A DNA stretch of 64,000 nt from Nocardia rhamnosiphila NBRC 108938 (lineage in GTDB: Bacteria > Actinomycetota > Actinomycetes > Mycobacteriales > Mycobacteriaceae). Shown in pieces: positions 55,145 to 63,098 of the stretch; the stretch's first letter is position 1; each line of letters starts with the position of its first letter. Under the pieces are notes generated by a model. The model saw only the letters and a list, made by a program, of their open reading frames with translations. It was not told the DNA's origin and did not search any database. The DNA lies in assembly GCF_000720425.1 (NCBI RefSeq), contig NZ_JOAJ01000003.1, forward strand, positions 62,001 through 126,000, given 5' to 3'. Position numbers and translations under genes: made by a program.

Positions 55145-56029
55145 CTAATTGTCCGCGCTGAGCGCGTGGGTGCGGGCGCTCAGCGAACGGCCGAGCTCGC
55201 TCACCTCCGCGTCCATCTCGGGCAGCCAGGTCCGGGTGGCCGTGCCGACGAATCGCTCGACCAGCGGGGTTTGCAGCACCGGTTTCAGCCAGCGCAGCGC
55301 GCCCGCCCAGCCGGGCACATTGATCCGCTCGGCACGCCGCTCGATGCCCCGTTCGAAGGCGGCAGCGCACTCCCGCACCGTGACGGTTTTCTGGAACAGG
55401 CCCGGCAACGAGGCGAGCGCCCGCGCGGCCGCCGGCAGATCGGTGAACGTTTCCCGCACCAGCGCGGTGTCGATCCACAACATATGCGCCGACCCGACCG
55501 CGACGCCACGGTAGCCGACCTCCGCTCGCACAGCATTGGCGAACTGCTCCACCCCGGCCTTCGTCGCGGAGTAACCCGCCAGCCCCGGCATCGCCACGTA
55601 GGCGGCGACCGAGGACACGAACAGCACGTAGCCGCGACGTTCGATGACCGAGGGCAGGGCGGCGCGCACGGTATTGAAACATCCGACGAGGTTTACGTCG
55701 ATCACCCGCCGGAAGGCAGCGGGGTCCACCGCCAGGACCGATCCGTAGCTGCCGATACCGGCGTTGGCCACGACGACATCGATTCCGCCGAACCTTTCGA
55801 TGCCTCGCGCGACCGCGGCCTCCATCGCGGCGAGATCGCACACATCGGCGGTGACCGCCACGACGTACTCGTCACCGCCCAGTTCCACGGCGAGCTCCCG
55901 CAGCGGAGGCGGATCGATATCGGTGAGCACCAGCCGCGCGCCACGCGCCCGCAGCTGCCGGGCGAGTTCCGCACCGATACCGCGGGCGCCGCCGGTGATG
56001 AGTACGACCTTTCCGGTGAAGGCGGTCAT
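55145..56029 (-). CDS. Short-chain dehydrogenase/reductase
   Basis: The 294-residue protein is a classical SDR: VVLITGGARGIGAELARQL at the start, NAGIGSYGS, SSVAAYVAMPGLAGYSATKAG with the Ser/Tyr/Lys triad. The C-terminal 90 residues (INVPGWAGALRWLKPVLQTP) resemble mycobacterial SDRs that act on lipids or steroids, often membrane-bound. It is alone on the minus strand, convergent with HisD copy 2. A near perfect palindrome lies about 270 bases upstream. Substrate unknown. Confidence 0.9.
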   Translation of the reverse strand: MTAFTGKVVLITGGARGIGAELARQLRARGARLVLTDIDPPPLRELAVELGGDEYVVAVTADVCDLAAMEAAVARGIERFGGIDVVVANAGIGSYGSVLAVDPAAFRRVIDVNLVGCFNTVRAALPSVIERRGYVLFVSSVAAYVAMPGLAGYSATKAGVEQFANAVRAEVGYRGVAVGSAHMLWIDTALVRETFTDLPAAARALASLPGLFQKTVTVRECAAAFERGIERRAERINVPGWAGALRWLKPVLQTPLVERFVGTATRTWLPEMDAEVSELGRSLSARTHALSADN

Positions 56030-56297
56030 GACGTTGAAGGTTAGACCGGTCGGCCCGGTTCCGGAAGGGCTCGACCGCCGATTTCAGCGCCTGTGAGCGT
56101 GCTGTTATCCGGACGCCGGGATTCGCCCGCCCCGGCCCGAATCGTGACTCGTCCATCCGGCCGCGGGACATGGTGCCGACATCCCGCGCCGCGCGGACCG
56201 TGGCCGTGTAGCCGGCCGGGTCCCAACGATACGTTCCGTCGGCGCGCATGACACCCACTGGACAGCAACTCCACCATGAGAGGCACGGCGCGGAAAA

Positions 56298-56317
56298 TCT
56301 ACAGTGAGAACTGTAGA
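56298..56317. promoter_or_regulatory. Perfect palindrome TCTACAGT-N4-ACTGTAGA
   Basis: Two 8-base arms around GAGA form a perfect inverted repeat. The TACA/TGTA half-sites recall BlaI/CopY-type operators, but no such regulator is in the window. It could control the SDR (268 bases away) or the MerR-like gene. Confidence 0.5.
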
Positions 56318-56604
56318 CATTCGCGATCAGGTGAGGTAACTTCTGTGTCGTTGGTAGCGAAGGAAGTATCCATACGGCACGGGAGATAATGGAACTGCCC
56401 GTGAAGTAAGACCGGCGGGCGCGGCCACTGGGCCAGTAGATACGACGGCCCTGCCGCCCGTCGGGCAGCACAATGAAGTTGCCCGGAAAGATGAAATGAG
56501 GAGAAAGGAGGCGTTGCCCGTCGGGTCACCCGTGAAGATCTGTGGTTCGGGTGATCACCGACGTATCGGTTACATGTCGGAAGACGAAGTAATTCCCCCT
56601 TTCA

Positions 56605-56633
56605 GTGCCCCGGCGCCGCTGGCGCCGGGGCAC
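56605..56633 (+). terminator. Perfect 13-bp hairpin before the MerR-like gene
   Basis: GTGCCCCGGCGCC-GCT-GGCGCCGGGGCAC lies 24 bases before the probable ATT start. It could be an attenuator or a terminator of an upstream transcript. Confidence 0.5.
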
Positions 56634-56657
56634 TTCGGCGCGTCTGGAGGCCGTACG

Positions 56658-56972
56658 ATTTCTGAACCCCCGACCACGAACGAGAAGTTCGACGATGACG
56701 ACTACCCCGCCTACACCATGGGCCGGGCCGCGGACATGCTCGGCACCACCCAAGCATTTCTGCGCACCCTGGACGAGGCGAACCTGATCACCCCGCAACG
56801 CTCCGCCGGCGGGCATCGCCGCTACTCCCGATACCAGCTGCGCATCGCCGCCCGCGCCCGCGAACTCATGGATTCCGGCACCCCCCTGGAAGCGGCGTGC
56901 CGGATCATCATCCTCGAAGACCAACTCGCCGAAGCCCGCGAGATCAACGCCAAACTCACCGAACAGGACTGA
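56658..56972 (+). CDS. MerR-like short regulator with probable ATT start
   Basis: The 104-residue protein has a MerR-type winged helix: YPAYTMGRAADMLGTTQAFL, then LITPQRSAGGHRRYSRYQLR, followed by a helix that ends in EDQLAEAREINAKLTEQD. This is a known actinobacterial group of small MerR-like proteins. The conserved N-terminus, which in my memory of homologs begins MSEPTTNE, is here ISEPPTTNE with the codon ATT, and GGAGG lies exactly seven bases before it. No ATG or GTG is near. ATG 56574 is the alternative but would force the hairpin to be coding. The target is unknown. Confidence 0.7.
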   Translation: MSEPPTTNEKFDDDDYPAYTMGRAADMLGTTQAFLRTLDEANLITPQRSAGGHRRYSRYQLRIAARARELMDSGTPLEAACRIIILEDQLAEAREINAKLTEQD

Positions 56973-57032
56973 CCACACCGGCGTGCCCGCCGGCAAGGAA
57001 ATTCCCCGGCCCCGCGGCCGGTCACCGCTGGA

Positions 57033-57449
57033 TCAGATACCGGCGCGCCGGTCGAGTTCGGCCCAGACGGTTTTCCCGCCCTCGCGATAGTCGGTCCCCC
57101 ACCGGGTCGCGAGCTGCGCGACCAGCAGCAGCCCGCGCCCGCCCGTGTGGTCGGGCCGCCGGACCCGCGCCAGCGCGGGCGAGGCGTCGTCCACCTCGAC
57201 ACGGAAGCCACCCCGGCCGTCGACCATCAGCCGGCAGGTGCGCGGCGAGCGGGCATGGCAGCAGGCGTTGCTCACCAACTCATCGCTCACCTGCACCGCG
57301 TCGCAGACCTCGATCCCGGTGCCACGACCTATCAGGTGACGCACCTCGGCCCGCACCTGCGCCGCCGGTGCCGTCCGGAGATCCACCTCGACAACCAGAC
57401 CATCCGGTCCAACACCGTTCCGCACCGGATCCCGTGTCATCACACCCAC
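57033..57449 (-). CDS. RsbW/anti-sigma-type ATP-binding protein
   Basis: The 138-residue protein is a HATPase_c_2 domain alone, as in anti-sigma factors RsbW/SpoIIAB and many actinobacterial regulators. The N box is VSDELVSNACCHA (near residue 55), the G1 box VEVDDASPALARV and the G2 box GGRGLLLVAQLATRWG. It binds ATP and could phosphorylate an anti-sigma antagonist or bind a sigma factor. GTG 57449 follows AGGAG; an ATG three codons later is an alternative. No sigma factor or STAS gene is adjacent; a MerR-like gene is convergent. Confidence 0.85.
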   Translation of the reverse strand: MGVMTRDPVRNGVGPDGLVVEVDLRTAPAAQVRAEVRHLIGRGTGIEVCDAVQVSDELVSNACCHARSPRTCRLMVDGRGGFRVEVDDASPALARVRRPDHTGGRGLLLVAQLATRWGTDYREGGKTVWAELDRRAGI

Positions 57450-57725
57450 TGCGGCTCCTCCTCCGCTCCGGCGAGCCCCCTACCCAAGGCCGCTCCCACT
57501 GCGCCCTGCTTACCCGCCATCAACCGACGGAAACCACCCGGCCGCCTGGGCCTCGGTTCGTCGCGGTCGGCCTCTGCCGGGCGACTTGTCGAGCACGAGA
57601 AATCAGTAGCCGCGCGACCGGCGACGCCTCGGATGTGCACGGAGCCGGCCCGGCCGGACCAGCTCATCGGTCGATCATGGCCGGCAGCCGGCCGAGCCAC
57701 GGCCCGGCATCGCGCCCGGAAAGCA
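57450..57725. other. Intergenic region, no gene seen
   Basis: Between the anti-sigma-type gene and the cold-shock gene terminator I see no supported gene or RNA. Open frames across it on the plus strand lack ribosome sites and family likeness. Confidence 0.5.
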
Positions 57726-57753
57726 AGAAACCCGCGCCGTGGCGCGGGTTTCT
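57726..57753 (-). terminator. Rho-independent terminator of the cold-shock gene
   Basis: A perfect 13-bp stem (AGAAACCCGCGCC / GGCGCGGGTTTCT) with a 2-base gap is followed on the minus strand by a T-rich run (TTGCTTT). It is one of the few classical terminators in the window. Confidence 0.85.
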
Positions 57754-57767
57754 GTGTTGGTCGGCTC

Positions 57768-57971
57768 TTAGATAGCGCGGACGCTCTGAGCCTGCGGGCC
57801 CTTCTGGCCCTGCTCGATATCGAACTCGACACGCTGTCCCTCTTCGAGAGACTTGAAGCCGGAGCCGGAAATCGCGGAGTAGTGGACGAAAACGTCAGGA
57901 CCGCCACCGTCTTGCGCGATGAACCCGAAGCCCTTTTCGCCGTTGAACCACTTCACACTGCCTTGCGACAT
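57768..57971 (-). CDS. Cold-shock protein, CspA family
   Basis: The 67-residue protein has the OB fold of Csp proteins with both RNA-binding motifs, KGFGFIAQ (RNP1) and VFVHYSAI (RNP2), and [13 protein letters not shown] at the start. It is an RNA chaperone. The mRNA leader shows AGGAAG about 12 bases before the ATG and AT-rich sequence; such long leaders are usual for cold-shock genes. A strong terminator follows. Confidence 0.97.
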   Translation of the reverse strand: MSQGSVKWFNGEKGFGFIAQDGGGPDVFVHYSAISGSGFKSLEEGQRVEFDIEQGQKGPQAQSVRAI

Positions 57972-58465
57972 ACTGTTATTTTACTTCCTGTTGTGAGCCG
58001 AGCGATCACTTCAACAACCCGTGCTCATCTCCAGCATGCCACAGACCGGCCGCAACTCCCCCGAAGGGTGAGGCAGCGCACGCCCGGCTCCGAAGCCGGC
58101 CGGTCCTCGTCGGCCATCCGAGCTGTACAGCGACCGTCGTCTATCGGGGGCATACCTCAGATGGACGGGTCCGCAGCGGCGCGATCCCCAGCGCCGAGTG
58201 GCCGAGGGTGGCGGCGAGAGCGCGGGAGAGCAGTAGATAGGAGGCCATCGCGGCGCCGGACGGAAGAGTTGACGGGTCGCTGACCGCGACAGCTGCTCGA
58301 GAAGATCCGGTAGGCCCCGGCCGACGGACACAGACCTGCTCGGCTTGTCGTGCCGCTTTCCCCATCCCCCTTCTACGTTATACACGATCCGCGGCCCTCA
58401 TGAGACGCCGATTTGTGGTCCATAATCGCCCACTGATGCGGAAACCACCAGGTGAGGAGTGGCGG
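57972..58465. other. Intergenic region before rph
   Basis: The 494 bases hold the cold-shock promoter and the rph promoter. CATAAT at 58421 may be the -10 box of rph. I see no copy of the rifamycin-associated element (ideal GGGGCTTGCGGCAAGCCCC) and no supported gene. Confidence 0.5.
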
Positions 58466-61084
58466 ATGAGTTATGTGCTGGGCTTCGAGGAAATCGACCG
58501 GACGCACGTCGCGACCGTCGGCGGCAAGGGCGCGAACCTCGGCGAGCTGTCGCGGATCGACGGTATCGCGGTACCGGAGGGTTTCTGCGTGACGACGGCC
58601 GCCTTCCAGCGGATTGTTGCCGAAGTGCCGGCGATCGACGACAGGATCGATCGGTTGTCGCAGCTCGAACCCGATGACCGGGAGTCGATTCGGGTGCTGA
58701 GCGCGGAGATCCGCGCAGCGATCGAAGAATGCGCTGTTCCCGGCGATGTGGCGGCGGCGATCACCGGTGCACTCGCCCGGCTGGGGGCGCAGGATGCCTG
58801 TGCCGTCCGATCCAGCGCGACGGCCGAGGACCTGCCGACCGCGTCGTTCGCCGGCCAGCAGGACACCTTCCTGAACGTCGCGGGACCGGAGGCGGTGCTG
58901 CGGCACGTCGGCCGGTGCTGGGGATCGCTGTTCACCGAGCGCGCCGTCACCTACCGCCTGCGTCACGGCTTCGATCAGCGGAAGGTGCGGATGGGAGTGG
59001 TCGTGCAGCGGATGGTGTTTCCGCGGGCGGCCGGCATCCTGGTCACCGCGGATCCCCTGACGTCCAACCGGAAGGTGGTTTCCGTGGACGCCGGGTTCGG
59101 TCTCGGCGAGGCCCTGGTCTCCGGTCTGGTGAACCCGGATGTCTACACGGTGCGTGACGGCGAAGTCGTTTCCGAGACGGTGGCCACGAAACGGGTCGCT
59201 GTCGAGGCCGCACCGGAGGGCGGCACGCGCGTCGCGGAGATCGAGCCCGAACGGCAGAACCGGCCGGTGCTCACCCCGGCGCAGATCGTGCGCCTCGCGC
59301 AGCTGGGCCGCCGCATCGAGGCGCATTTCGGCAGTCCGCAGGATATCGAATGGTGCCTGGTGGACGACGAGTTCCGCATCGTGCAGAGCCGGCCGATCAC
59401 CACACTGTTCCCGATTCCCGAGGCCGACGACGACGAAAACCACGTATACATCTCCGTCGGCCATCAGCAGATGATGACCGACCCCATGAAACCACTGGGG
59501 ATCTCCGTATGGCAGCTGACCAGCCCGGCGCCCATGCGGCACGCGGGCGGCCGGTTGTTCGTCGATGCCACCCGGGGCCTGGCGACGCCCGCGACTCGCG
59601 CGGCCATGGTCGAGGGTTTCAGCAAATCCGATCCGCTGACCGGGGACGCGCTGCGGACCGTTCTCGAGCGTGACGACTTCCTCCCGCCGGGCCCGGACGA
59701 GGGGCCCGGCGGTCCGCTGGCCGCCGCCGGCCCCACCCTGATCGAGGCCGATCCGGCCGTGGTCGCCGAGCTGATCGCGGACAGCGAGGCGTCCATGGAG
59801 GCCCTGAAACGCGATATCGGAACCACCTCCGGGCCGGAGCTGGTCGACTTCGTCCGGGCCGATATCCAAGAGCTGCGCCGGGTGCTGTTCCACCCGCGCA
59901 GCCAGCAGGTCATCAAGGCGGGGATGGAGGCCACCTGGTGGCTCAACGATCAGCTGCAGGAGTGGCTGGGCGAGAAGAACGCGGCCGATATTCTCGCGCA
60001 ATCGGTTCCGCACAACGTCACCGCGGAGATGGGTCTGGCGCTGCTCGATGTGGCCGATGTGATCCGGCCGCACCCGGAGGTGGTGGCTTTCCTGCGGCAC
60101 ATCGAGGAAACGGGTGCCGAAGGGAGCGGTTTCCTGGACGAGCTGGCACAGCTGCCCGGCGGTCGTGCGGCGCGCGCGGCGATCGACGCCTATCTCGACC
60201 GGTACGGAATGCGCTGTGCCGGCGAAATCGACATCACGCGACCGCGCTGGAGTGAACACCCCGCCGCGCTCGTGCCGACGATCGTCAACAACATCAGAAG
60301 TTTCGAACCGGGCGCCGGCACCCGACGCTTCGCGGACGGCCGGCTCCAGGCCGAGCAGAAAGCGTATGAACTGCTGGAGCGGCTGCGCGCGCTACCGGAC
60401 GGGGACCGCAAGGCCGAGGAGACCGCGCGGATGATCGACCGGGTCCGCACCTTCTCCGGATACCGGGAGTATCCGAAATACGGCATGGTCAGCCGCTACT
60501 GGGTCTATAAACAAGCTTTGTCGCGGGAGGCCGAGCGTCTCGTGCAGGCCCGGGTGCTGCGCGAGCCCGACGATATCTTCTTCCTGACGTTCGAGGAACT
60601 CCACGAGGTCGTGCGCACGCATCGGGCGAGCGCGGAACTCATCCGCGAGCGAAGGGACGCATTCCGGTCGTACGGGGCGCTCACGCCGCCCCGCGTGCTC
60701 ACCTCGGACGGCGAGGCCGTCACCGGAGCGTATCGGCGCGCGGATGTCCCGGACGGTGCGCTACCCGGAATGCCGGTATCCGCCGGGACCGTCGAAGGGC
60801 GGGCCCGGGTCGTCCCGGATATGGCGCAGGCCGATCTCGAACCGGGCGATATCCTGGTCACCGCCTATACCGATCCGAGCTGGACTCCCCTGTTCGTCGC
60901 GATCACGGGCCTGGTGACGGAGGTGGGCGGGCTGATGACCCACGGCGCCGTGATCGCCCGCGAGTACGGCCTGCCCGCCGTGGTGGGTGTGGAGCATGCC
61001 ACCCGGCTGATCCGGGACGGGCAGCGGATCCGGGTGAACGGGACGGACGGGTATATCGAGATCCTGTCCCGGCCGGGCGAGTGA
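58466..61084 (+). CDS. rph: Rifamycin-inactivating phosphotransferase Rph
   Basis: The 872-residue protein is a PEP-synthase-like enzyme of the Rph group, which uses ATP to phosphorylate rifamycins at the ansa-bridge hydroxyl and so gives resistance. The ATP-grasp domain (about 1-320) starts YVLGFEEIDRTHVATVGGKG and has AVRSSATAEDLPTASFAGQQD. The rifamycin-binding domain is in the middle (about 330-750: HVYISVGHQQMMTDPMKPLG). The swivelling domain has the phosphohistidine in GGLMTHGAVIAREYGLPA near residue 823. Length and all domains fit known Rph proteins. ATG follows GAGGAG at six bases. It is the only resistance gene I see. Confidence 0.93.
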   Translation: MSYVLGFEEIDRTHVATVGGKGANLGELSRIDGIAVPEGFCVTTAAFQRIVAEVPAIDDRIDRLSQLEPDDRESIRVLSAEIRAAIEECAVPGDVAAAITGALARLGAQDACAVRSSATAEDLPTASFAGQQDTFLNVAGPEAVLRHVGRCWGSLFTERAVTYRLRHGFDQRKVRMGVVVQRMVFPRAAGILVTADPLTSNRKVVSVDAGFGLGEALVSGLVNPDVYTVRDGEVVSETVATKRVAVEAAPEGGTRVAEIEPERQNRPVLTPAQIVRLAQLGRRIEAHFGSPQDIEWCLVDDEFRIVQSRPITTLFPIPEADDDENHVYISVGHQQMMTDPMKPLGISVWQLTSPAPMRHAGGRLFVDATRGLATPATRAAMVEGFSKSDPLTGDALRTVLERDDFLPPGPDEGPGGPLAAAGPTLIEADPAVVAELIADSEASMEALKRDIGTTSGPELVDFVRADIQELRRVLFHPRSQQVIKAGMEATWWLNDQLQEWLGEKNAADILAQSVPHNVTAEMGLALLDVADVIRPHPEVVAFLRHIEETGAEGSGFLDELAQLPGGRAARAAIDAYLDRYGMRCAGEIDITRPRWSEHPAALVPTIVNNIRSFEPGAGTRRFADGRLQAEQKAYELLERLRALPDGDRKAEETARMIDRVRTFSGYREYPKYGMVSRYWVYKQALSREAERLVQARVLREPDDIFFLTFEELHEVVRTHRASAELIRERRDAFRSYGALTPPRVLTSDGEAVTGAYRRADVPDGALPGMPVSAGTVEGRARVVPDMAQADLEPGDILVTAYTDPSWTPLFVAITGLVTEVGGLMTHGAVIAREYGLPAVVGVEHATRLIRDGQRIRVNGTDGYIEILSRPGE

Positions 61085-61190
61085 GATTCGAGGCAGCCCG
61101 GGTCCCGAATTGGGTCTCCGGGCTGTCGATCGACTTTCGTGGTGGCGCTCCGCAACCCGGCCCCGTGCCGCGAGTTCGGTACCAGAGGAC

Positions 61191-62867
61191 TCAGACGCGC
61201 TCTTTGGACCTGGTCCGCACCCGCAGCGCGATCGGTTTCTGGGTTTCGGCGAAGAAATCGTTGCCCTTGTCGTCCACCACGATGAACGCCGGGAAATCCT
61301 CCACTTCGATCTTCCAGACTGCTTCCATACCCAGTTCGGGGTATTCCAGGACCTCCACCGATTTGATGCAGTCCAGGGCGAGCCGGGCGGCGGGGCCACC
61401 GATGGAGCCGAGGTAGAAGCCGCCGTGTTCCTTACACGCCTTGGTGACCTGAGCCGACCGGTTGCCCTTGGCCAGCATCACGAACGACCCACCGGCCGCC
61501 TGGAACTGGTCGACGTAGGAGTCCATCCGGCCCGCGGTGGTCGGGCCGAAGGAACCCGAGGCGTAGCCGTCGGGGGTTTTGGCCGGTCCCGCGTAGTACA
61601 CCGCCATATCGCGCAGGTACTGCGGCATCTCCTCGCCCGCGTCCAGCCGCTCCTTGATCTTGGCGTGCGCGATGTCGCGGGCCACCACCAGCGGACCCGA
61701 CAGCGAGAGCCGGGTCTTCACCGGGTATTTCGACAGCTCCGCGCGGATCTCGTCCATCGGCCGGTTCAGATCGACCTGCACCACATCGCCGCCGAGGATC
61801 TCGTCGGTCTGCTCGGGCAGATACTGCGCGGGTTCGCGTTCGAGCTGCTCCAGGAACACGCCCTCGGGGGTGATCTTGGCCAGCGCCTGCCGGTCCGCGG
61901 AGCACGAAACCGCGAGCGCCACCGGGCAGCTCGCGCCGTGCCGGGGCAGCCGCACCACACGGACGTCGTGGCAGAAGTACTTGCCGCCGAACTGGGCGCC
62001 GATCCCGAAGGACTGGGTCAGTGTGAAGACTTCCTGCTCGAGTTCGAGATCGCGGAAGGCGTGCCCGGTCATCGAACCCTCGGTGGGCAGGTTGTCCAGA
62101 TAGTGCGCGGACGCGTATTTGGCGGTCTTGAGCGCGAATTCGGCGCTGGTACCGCCGATCACCACGGCGAGGTGGTAGGGCGGGCAGGCCGCGGTGCCCA
62201 GCGAGCGGATCTTCTCGTCGAGGAATTCCAGCATCCGGGTGGGGTTCAGGATGGCCTTGGTCTCCTGGTACAGGAACGACTTGTTGGCCGAACCCCCGCC
62301 CTTGGCCATGTACAGGAACTTGTAGGACGGCTGCGCGGGATCGCCGGGCGTGGAGTACAGCTCGACCTGCGCGGGCAGGTTGGAGCCGGTGTTCTTCTCG
62401 TCCCACATGGTGAGGGGCGCAAGCTGGGAATACCGCAGGTTCAGCTTCGTATAGGCGTCGAACACGCCGCGGCTGATCCACTCGGCATCGTCGGCACCGG
62501 TGAGCACGCCCTCGGACTTCTTACCCATCACGATGGCGGTGCCGGTGTCCTGGCACATGGGCAGGATGCCGCCGGCCGAAATATTCACGTTCTTCAGCAG
62601 GTCCAGCGCGACGAAACGGTCGTTACCGCTGGCCTCCGGGTCGTCGATGATCCGGCGCAGCTGGGCCAGATGCGCCGGCCGCAGGTAATGGCTGATGTCG
62701 TGCATCGCCTCGGCGGTCAGCAGTCGCAGGACCTCGGGGTCGACCTGGAGGAAGGTCCGGCCGCCGGATTCGAAGGTGCTGACGCCCTCGGTGGTGAGCA
62801 GCCGGTACCGGGTGTCGTCGGCGCCGATCGGGAGCAGGTCTGAATAACGGAACTCGGGCGCGGTCAC
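61191..62867 (-). CDS. Class I (Fe-S) fumarate hydratase
   Basis: The 558-residue protein is a class I fumarase, an iron-sulfur dehydratase of the TCA cycle (fumarate to malate). The N-terminal domain has the cysteine of [14 protein letters not shown] near residue 105, further cluster cysteines are in [11 protein letters not shown] near 224 and near the C-terminal domain (SCSADRQAL). The C-terminal domain is the beta subunit-like part, [13 protein letters not shown] and [20 protein letters not shown] 62867 follows AAAGGAG; the open frame extends upstream but has no ribosome site. The promoter region holds an IdeR-like box. Convergent with rph. Confidence 0.93.
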   Translation of the reverse strand: MTAPEFRYSDLLPIGADDTRYRLLTTEGVSTFESGGRTFLQVDPEVLRLLTAEAMHDISHYLRPAHLAQLRRIIDDPEASGNDRFVALDLLKNVNISAGGILPMCQDTGTAIVMGKKSEGVLTGADDAEWISRGVFDAYTKLNLRYSQLAPLTMWDEKNTGSNLPAQVELYSTPGDPAQPSYKFLYMAKGGGSANKSFLYQETKAILNPTRMLEFLDEKIRSLGTAACPPYHLAVVIGGTSAEFALKTAKYASAHYLDNLPTEGSMTGHAFRDLELEQEVFTLTQSFGIGAQFGGKYFCHDVRVVRLPRHGASCPVALAVSCSADRQALAKITPEGVFLEQLEREPAQYLPEQTDEILGGDVVQVDLNRPMDEIRAELSKYPVKTRLSLSGPLVVARDIAHAKIKERLDAGEEMPQYLRDMAVYYAGPAKTPDGYASGSFGPTTAGRMDSYVDQFQAAGGSFVMLAKGNRSAQVTKACKEHGGFYLGSIGGPAARLALDCIKSVEVLEYPELGMEAVWKIEVEDFPAFIVVDDKGNDFFAETQKPIALRVRTRSKERV

Positions 62868-62979
62868 CGATCGCACTCCTTTGGAGGTGGGCTGCGGGTC
62901 GAACACGACGCAGCCGCCGGTGAAGGCCACTGCGCCGGGGTCTGGCACAGCGAGCCTAGCGACCGGCAGCCGCCCCACT

Positions 62980-62998
62980 TGGAGTTAGGCAAACCTAA
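62980..62998 (-). promoter_or_regulatory. IdeR/DtxR-like iron box upstream of fumarase
   Basis: On the minus strand TTAGGTTTGCCTAACTCCA matches the DtxR/IdeR consensus TTAGGTTAGSCTAACCTAA at 15 of 19 positions. It is 113 bases upstream of the GTG start. The fumarase has a 4Fe-4S cluster, so iron-dependent control would make sense. Confidence 0.5.
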
Positions 62999-63098
62999 AT
63001 CGTAACCCGGCGGCCACTCCGGTGGGCGACCGTCCGAATCCGGCGCACGTTGCGCGGTGACGCATGGCCATCAGGCCACGAAACGCACAGCGACAGCG

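Larger units (their letters stand above)
56030..56657. other. Long control region before the MerR-like gene
   Basis: This 628-base stretch divides the minus-strand SDR from the plus-strand MerR-like gene. It holds a 20-base palindrome (56298-56317) and a 29-base hairpin (56605-56633). An in-frame extension of the MerR-like frame back to 56496 is open, but it would read through the hairpin and I do not favour it. Confidence 0.5.

Noticed and set aside
58141..58365. Minus-strand 74-codon open frame in the rph upstream region
   Set aside because: No domain likeness, ribosome site too close to the ATG, and another frame overlaps it; not enough support.
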